Positions 57,601-64,000 of a stretch of 64,000 bases of DNA are shown here, one piece after another (position 1 is the first letter of the stretch; every line of letters begins with the position of its first letter). A model generated the notes under the pieces. That model was not told the DNA's origin, made no database searches, and worked only from the letters and a program-made list of their open reading frames with translations. Origin of the DNA: Odontesthes bonariensis (taxonomy: Eukaryota; Chordata; Actinopteri; Atheriniformes; Atherinopsidae); contig NC_134509.1 in NCBI RefSeq assembly GCF_027942865.1, forward strand, positions 24,920,697 through 24,984,696. The letters run 5' to 3'. The translations under genes and the position numbers were made by a program.

Positions 57601-58735
57601 GCATTTATCAGACTATGGCATGGGTGTGGGAGGTCCATGCAAATCCTGCTGGCTTTCCCAAGGCAGCAAGCGCTGTAAATATCGTGCAGGCCTTGAGGCT
57701 GCAACCTGATGTTCCTGCTGTAGAGCTTTCCATACAGGTGCTTCTGTTTTTAATCACTCACTATGGGTCTGTGCCATTTTTTCCACCGTATATTTAGGTC
57801 TTTTTGTTCATGTTGGCTTTAAAGTTGAGCCAAAAAATAAACTCCACTCAGGGTGACTCGTACTTAGTTTGTTTGGTGCTTTTGAACAAACATTTAATCA
57901 AATTGGTAACCAAAGCTTTAGTTGTGACCAGTGGTGGAGAAAATATTACCATCTTTTACCTTAGTAAAAGTACTAATACGTCAGTTTAAAAGACTTGGAT
58001 TTCATGCCCCTTTTCTGAGGCACTTGTTTTCATTAAAGTCAACATAATAAAACAAACAGGGCATGTTTCACCACTAGAGGTAGACAAACACTCACAAACT
58101 CTGCCTGGGCTGAGTAATCTGTTTGGTAGTCACATCTTGAGTGTGGCTCTCAGGGTTAAAATAGCTCAGCCTTTGCTCCAGTCACATGTGGGAGCCCTTA
58201 TTAGTTGGATCCTGATAAAGTTAGAGAGGCACCTAAAAGTAACATCTACTCCAGATGTTATTTTTGTAGACACGTGCAAAAGTCAAAGAGAGGTCAGGTC
58301 TGAAGAGGTGTACTTAGGATATGTGAAAACATCTGAAATCAACTGCATACTGCAATTATTTGTTTATCTATTAGCCTAGCAATGTTACACATGTTCATCG
58401 GCTTGTAATGTTTATACAATTTAGGGCTTAAGGTTTATCAGTCGTCACAGGAGAGTAACTAAAAATGTCCACAAGGTGTGATGTGATTTCTCTGCCTTTA
58501 AATACTTTACATGTGACCAGTCATAAAGAGTCAGTTTACACAGTATATATTGCATGCAACAGAGTGAGGAGAGGTTACAGTGACAGTATATTCCTGAATG
58601 TGTAAATGAACAGTTGACATAAATTTTTTGATAATTTGTCAAGGCTTCTTATTCTATTAAAAATAATTAGAAAGTATGAATAAATAATGAAATAAAAATG
58701 AAAACAGGTGGCCCTTATTTGCTTTATTTATACAA

Positions 58736-59087
58736 TCGTCATCGTGGCTCAGTGGTTTGAGTTGGTCGTCCAATAACTGGAAGGTTGGCGGTTTGATTCC
58801 CACTCTCACGACTCAAAAAAAAAGATTGGTGGAACTGACAGCTGGAGGGGTGTCAGGTCCATCTCCTTGTCACGGTCGAGGTGCCCTTGAGCAAGGCACC
58901 TTACCCCTATGCTCCCCAGGCGCTGTGAACGGCTGCCCACCGCTCCAGGTTGGCATCTGTCTCCATGAGTGTGTTCCTGTGCATGTGTGTGTCAACAGGT
59001 GCCAACCTGGATGGGTTAAAAGTGGAGGACAAATTTCGTGTGTATGCATGACAATAAATCTGATATTAATCTTAATCTTAATCCTGA
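58736..59087 (+). mobile_element. tRNA-derived SINE
   Basis: Box A-like TGGCTCAGTGGTTTGAG (58745-58761) and box B-like GGTTTGATTCC (58790-58800) at tRNA-like spacing. These are followed by GCCCTTGAGCAAGGCACCTT, CTCCCCAGGCGCTGTGAACG, and a tail ACAATAAATCTGATATTAAT with TTAATC repeats. A full-length, well-preserved copy. Confidence 0.88.
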
Positions 59088-59109
59088 CTGTTGCGTTTCA
59101 TCAGAGAAA

Positions 59110-59410
59110 AACCTTTAGAAAAATACATTTCCCGGCATGCATTGCTTCCAAGATGACCAAATGGAACGTACGGCGGACCAGCCGTTGTGACAGCTGAGCT
59201 CCAAGTTAACTGAGGGAAACTTCAGAGCCGATAACGACCCTGCATTGAAATTAACATGTAAGTTGAAGTAATTCTCATTTTCGTTACGCACTTCTGACAG
59301 TTCCCAGAGACTTCTGTCAATGTCCAGTCGCTTTGGCGTTTGTTTCTGTACTGTCAAAACTTAGCGAAGGAAAATTTCCACAACGCCGCCGCTGCAAGAG
59401 GGCGGAGGTG
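59110..59410. promoter_or_regulatory. CpG-rich segment with a ZNF143-like site, probable promoter
   Basis: AATACATTTCCCGGCATGCA then TTGC at 59122-59145 closely resembles the ZNF143/THAP11 promoter motif (ACTACA, TCCCAG and CATGC blocks). An ATG 8 bases downstream opens only 14 codons. A donor-like ACAT/GTAAGT occurs at about 59258. Several CpG (ACGCCGCCGC near 59381) follow. It could be the start of a plus-strand gene, or be bidirectional. Confidence 0.5.
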
Positions 59411-60479
59411 TTGATGCTGCGATTTAAGTTGACGTGCCTTTAACATCTTCTTAGCTATTTCAATTACACCCTAACCCCAGTCATTCGTTAATTAACACTT
59501 GCGTCAAATGTCAATAAAACATTCGATTACAAAAAACCCCCCGCTTTACAATATGTATTAATAGCTAGCTAGTTGTATGGCTTCACCTTTCCGGTGTTTT
59601 GCAAGTTATGGTACCCAAAATAGTTATGGCTAATGCGCTAAAAATCACTTCACTTTATAAAGTCCTCCACCTGCCCTTTAAGAGCCATACAGCCTATAAT
59701 AAAGTATGTATTAATTTGGTTATAGTTTGTTGTTCACGTTGCTGGCTCAACCAGTTATTGCTAAAACATCCATTTTAAAACTTTTCCTTGTCAAAATACT
59801 TAAATTTAGCTCTGGAGAGCTAATGTTGTGCAGCTGGTGGTCTTGAAGCAGCTTGTTTCTATACTGCGAAGTCAAACAATGAGTCACAGAAGGTGCATCC
59901 TCTGTACTGTACACAGGCCGGTGGGAAATGAATGGCACCTTTGTGTAACAGCAGTGTTGACTGAGATGTGAAGAACAGGCATTAACGGAGGCACCAAGTC
60001 CAGCTGTGGTATATAAAGCAAAGCGCAGGATTAGTCTTTACATAAGGCAATTTGGAGAAAGAGTAATTAATCAGTTTATGTCTCTCTCTTTAGGTTCTTT
60101 GTTTGTGTGCCATAATGGCTTTTCATACTAACATAGTTATGGTTTAAAAAAGGAATACTACTAAACCTAATAGCTGACTCCCAACTGTTTGTGAAACAAT
60201 GTTTGTGCATTTAATATTAATTCAAAGTTTATATTCCATATATATGATCTTCAAGTAGTTTTAGGTGTTTTACTCTTTGTGTTGCACACACAGACTTCGG
60301 AATAAGAGCTATACATCGTTATTCAAAAGTTTGGATGTACCATATCATTCTAAATAAATTGGGATGTGTGCAGTTTTTTGACTGGTTCTGTATATATTTT
60401 ACAAAAAGAGGGATCAGTGGAAAGTATGTAACACAATTTATTGATGAACAGATAATTAAATTGCAGTTGTTTTGGAGAT

Positions 60480-60760
60480 CAGACCCTGATGGAGGAAGGA
60501 GATAAGACAGGACCCCTGGAGTCTACACGCTGGTGTTGGATGAACAGATTGAGGAGGTGGCAGACTTCTGATGAGGCATTTTGGGCATCAGGAAGAGGCG
60601 GGGAGGTTAGAGTTTATCTGGAGGGAGAAAGATGGAACAGTAGGGACATTTAGAAGGACAGTGGTGAAAAAGAAGACGATCGGACTGGTGCGGTGGTATC
60701 AGAAATAAAGTTCAGGAGAGTTTAATAGTTTTGGAAAAGGACGTGATGAACGGTAGCAGA
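60480..60760. repeat. Unassigned interspersed repeat, copy B
   Basis: Shares GAGG-GGCAGA-CTTCTGATGAGGC and following blocks with 16700-16860. Purine-rich. No family assigned. Confidence 0.45.
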
Positions 60761-61189
60761 GGGAAAGCAGAAAGCCAAAGAATCAGAGCAGACAAAAAAG
60801 CTCCATATATTAATGTACATATATTGTACATGTTATCTTTTTTTTGATAGATGCAAAGGTGGCCTAAAACATGTTCGACGACAGACTACTGTGCAAAAAT
60901 CTTAATGAAACTACATGATGATAAGTTAATAAGTCTGACTAATAAGTCTGATTAATAAGTCTGACTTAAAACTGCACTTTGATACTGGAGGACATACTTA
61001 GTGAAGTTGCAAACAATTCTTCTTTGTTTTAGACTTTGTTTTGTTATCAGATACTCATATAGTCCTGTCTTTTGTTGTTTTGTCTCGACCGATACAGTGT
61101 GATTTTTGTTCCCGGCATTAAGTTAAGCCAGATTTAACAAACAGTGGTGGCCCCTGTGAGCTGCATGTCGGAATAGTTACTGTACATAC

Positions 61190-61259
61190 CGGTGCTGTTG
61201 TCCTCCAACTCAGCATCAGTGTTTTCATTGCGATGTCGTCCAAAAGCAGATTCAAGTCC
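61190..61259 (-). CDS. Unidentified exon-like segment (minus strand)
   Basis: Minus strand: acceptor TTTTTGATCATATAG, then 70 bases open in one frame (GLESAFGRHRNENTDAELED then NST), donor ACCG/GTATGT. The content is hydrophilic and codon-like. I do not recognise the protein. It would belong to a gene lying upstream of jup on the same strand, whose other exons I could not find. Confidence 0.4.
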
Positions 61260-61800
61260 CTATATGATCAAAAAGAGACATTTTAATGAGTTTTATTGTT
61301 ATTTTTTAAGCACACAAAGTAACTCACAAGTAATTTATAAAGCAGAAAAAGGCAAAGATGCTCACAGGAAAGATTTAATGCTACGGGTCTGTTGGAGATT
61401 GCAAGTAAATAATCACTGATCACTGTCTGTAAATCAGTGACCAGCAGTGCTGGGAAACAGACTTGGCATTGTCACAGTGATAGAGCCTGAACTAGTGGAT
61501 TAGATCTTATTTGAATAATACTGCTGAGACTAGAGCCTGGATCTTTGTGGTGTCTGACTGATGCAAATTATTGTGCACATGAGGACGAGGGAAGTCGTGA
61601 CTTGCTGCCTCGCAGTGTCTCAACATGCTGACTTACAAGCTTCAAACGTTTCTGTTGCTTCTGTCTGTCCATTGTGTCTCAAGCACACACCATGATAAAG
61701 CAGCACGCCCTTTCTCAGGACGTCCCTCCTCCTCCCCTCTCATTCCCACGTGAGCCCCACCTCCATCCTGCCTCACTGTTGCTTTCTCCCTTTCTGGCAG

Positions 61801-61941
61801 AGCACAGTCAGGGCAGGACGGAAGCCGGCCGGTAAAGCAACACCAGCAGTAGAGAACCTGTGTTTTGATGGGAATTCACAGAAGGAAATAGTGCCAATCG
61901 TACACAGCATCAAATTCACAGTTAACTACTTCAGCTGCACA
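61801..61941 (+). CDS. Unidentified exon-like segment (plus strand)
   Basis: Acceptor TTCTCCCTTTCTGGCAG, then 141 bases with all 47 codons open in phase 0, then donor TGCACA/GTAAGT. It encodes STVRAGRKPAGKATPAVENL, then CFDGNSQKEIVPIVHSIKFT and VNYFSCT: a basic start followed by alternating hydrophobic residues. Not recognised. It could be an internal exon of a gene starting at the CpG segment near 59.2 kb. Confidence 0.45.
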
Positions 61942-64000
61942 GTAAGTCTCTTTGCTTCTTTTAAAATCAGCACTGTAGCACATGAGATAATCAAGTATTA
62001 TTAGCAAAATGGCATGCAGTTTGTCTCATGTGCTGCTGCTGGGGTCAGTTTGTATAGATTACATTCAGCACCAAAGGTGTTAACCAGTTAGTTTTTACCC
62101 CTCACTGCTGGGACTCACCATGTCAACATGACTGATTCAGTCAAGCCATTTTATTTATGACATAACATTTAGACACTGACCAAATGGCTAGCTTAAAATG
62201 AACTAAATAAAATGATGTTTTGTGCTGCAAATTGAACAGTTGCTCCTCGTTGAATCTGTTTCGGTAATTCTAAAAATGCTGCCTCGGGTTTGTCGTCTTG
62301 TACTTTTGAACTAACATGATATTAGATGTCCTGACGCAGTTTCACTTTCTCTCAGATCTATAGTTTTTACTCCCTGCCTGTTTTCTCAAATGTTTCTGGC
62401 CTCGCAGATCATCCAAACAGTTGTATGATGTGTGTCATGGGTTGTTATGCTGACCCAATTCTGACTACAGATGACACCATCATTTAGGTATCGAGTACAA
62501 ATAGAGACAGATGTTTTTTCAGATGTTTAACAACCCCCCTAAACATTGGTTTGAGTTACGAATTGCTCCAAAGTTGTCCAGAAGTTTTCTAAACTCCGAC
62601 ATTTAGCTTTAAAAGTAACCTGTAATACTGTGAATGCAGAACAGCAGAGCAAATTTAACCTGTTTCTATTTTTGTTTAGTTAAACCTTGAGATTTCTCTT
62701 CAGTGTGTGGCAGGCCTGTGACTTCTGTAATAAAACAGAAGAACATTTTCACAAAGTCACAACAAGTGTTTTTAAACATCCGATAATGCTTATAAAAGGC
62801 ATTAAGGTGTCTTTTAAGCTTGAGCTGGACTCAGAAGAGGGTCTTTGAGTGTGCTGCACCTCTGAGGTATTGTGTTGTACTGCTTTTGCAACAGAACAGC
62901 ATTCTTTAAAGCTTAACTATTTGAGTCAAGACTTTGGATAGTAGTAATCAGAATTTACAGTCCTAATTAGTTATTTCAGCCTTGCCTTTTGAGCTGGTTG
63001 TTACAGTTGTGTTTTAAAGGTCAGAGCAGGTGGGAACTCCGTGTGCCAACTCTTCTGTGGACTAAACTTATCTTTAATTTTTAATTTTCCTAGTAAGTTG
63101 TTATACTTTTTGTTACATGTCTGCTGGTTTAAACCAAACGTGTTTGGGTGTTCTTCACCAATCTGGGGACAGATTGAATGCACCACATGCTGGGTTTCCA
63201 GGGCAGATCTTTTTGCTTTAGAAGAGCAAGCGTTTGGCATTTGGGTTTTTGTGGGCACTTTCTTTTTTTGTGGAGTTGCTGTCCAGATTTAGCTCTCCAG
63301 TTGTCAGGGTGACATTCTTGCTCATGTTAAAGTCCTGTTGTTTCCCATGCCCCTTTTCTTACGTTATGCCTGTTTAACCTCTGTTTCTTATGCTGATTAT
63401 CTGTTTTAGCCATTTTAAGCTCTTCGTTACTTGAAATACCAGCATTATTTTTCCAAATTATTTGTTTTTTACTGTCCTCCCAAGCCCTTGCGGCTGTCCT
63501 TACCGTCTGTATTTTCTTTGCGCGTTGCATGATAGGCTGTCTTTTGTCACCCTGTTGGCTTTGTGTTTGCATAGAGCTGACATGTGTGTGACATTTTTAA
63601 ACAAAGATGTTATTAATAATATAAAAGATCAATGCGGATATCATTTTACAACCCATCTATGCTGAATGAAAGTGATCTGAGACCATGTGATGAGATGACA
63701 CCGTCCTCATGTGATGGAAAAACCCACTTTTCATACTGTACTGCAGCTTCCTTTATGACCGATATCAGGACACGACTCATAAAAGTGTCCTGCTGGAAAC
63801 CTGGAAAAGGGAGTAAGAGTTGCTAAAGATTAACCCAACCGTTCTCCACACTTAAAACTTAGGTTCAGGGAGCTGCCGTATAGTGAAACACGATGTCATT
63901 TATAGGATGACATCTGTCAGGGTAAGCATCAGTTTCACTTTGGATTCTTTTAAGTGGCTGCGATGAGTTGATGTGCTTCAGGTTAATATGAAGAAATATG
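61942..64000. other. Right end of the window, unannotated
   Basis: No exon, repeat family or RNA gene recognised. Short open frames only. Confidence 0.4.

Noticed and set aside
58745..58810. A functional tRNA gene
   Set aside because: Box A and box B blocks are present, but no cloverleaf could be closed and the sequence continues into a SINE body and TTAATC tail.

Overview
The window is from a ray-finned fish genome, most likely a percomorph teleost. The evidence is spliced vertebrate genes with GT-AG introns, a high load of fish-type repeats (L2-like LINEs, a LINE with an (ATGG)n tail, tRNA-derived SINEs, a Harbinger element, MITEs, a solo LTR), and long microsatellites and homopolymers. 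There is no bacterial or phage gene organisation.

Layout, left to right. (1) 1-1.85 kb: a decayed L2-like LINE split by a 700-bp PIF/Harbinger element. (2) 3.78-5.58 kb: the last two coding exons and 3' UTR of a plus-strand gene that I identify as armh3 (C10orf76) from its C-terminus and its neighbour. (3) 5.6-14.3 kb: intergenic DNA packed with mobile-element debris, including a 473-bp transposon with perfect 9-bp target duplications and a solo LTR inside a SINE-like repeat. (4) 14.47-30.25 kb: a complete kcnip2 gene (KChIP2, accessory subunit of Kv4 channels), plus strand, nine coding exons and 253 codons. The six core exons (125, 70, 71, 108, 105 and 63 bp) have the lengths usual for KChIP genes. 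Intron 2 appears to use a GC donor and is almost filled by a young L2 LINE whose tail abuts the acceptor. (5) 30.3-33.0 kb: repeats, including part of an endonuclease/RT LINE. (6) 33.05-54.3 kb: a minus-strand armadillo gene, jup (plakoglobin/gamma-catenin), with thirteen confident exons after a non-coding exon 1, a candidate initiator exon, and a 3' UTR intron. (7) 54.3-64 kb: mostly non-coding and repeat-rich. It holds a tRNA-derived SINE, an L2 3' end, a CpG-rich segment with a ZNF143-like site, and two unidentified exon-like segments with good splice sites on opposite strands.

armh3 followed by kcnip2 in the same orientation matches the order on human 10q24. kcnip2 and jup are convergent, tail to tail. 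The three genes share no obvious pathway: Golgi PI4P metabolism, A-type potassium current, and desmosome/adherens-junction adhesion. I did not find a new multi-gene system. The most interesting signals are how transposons and simple repeats have shaped splice sites in kcnip2 and jup, and the unassigned exons at 61.2-61.9 kb.
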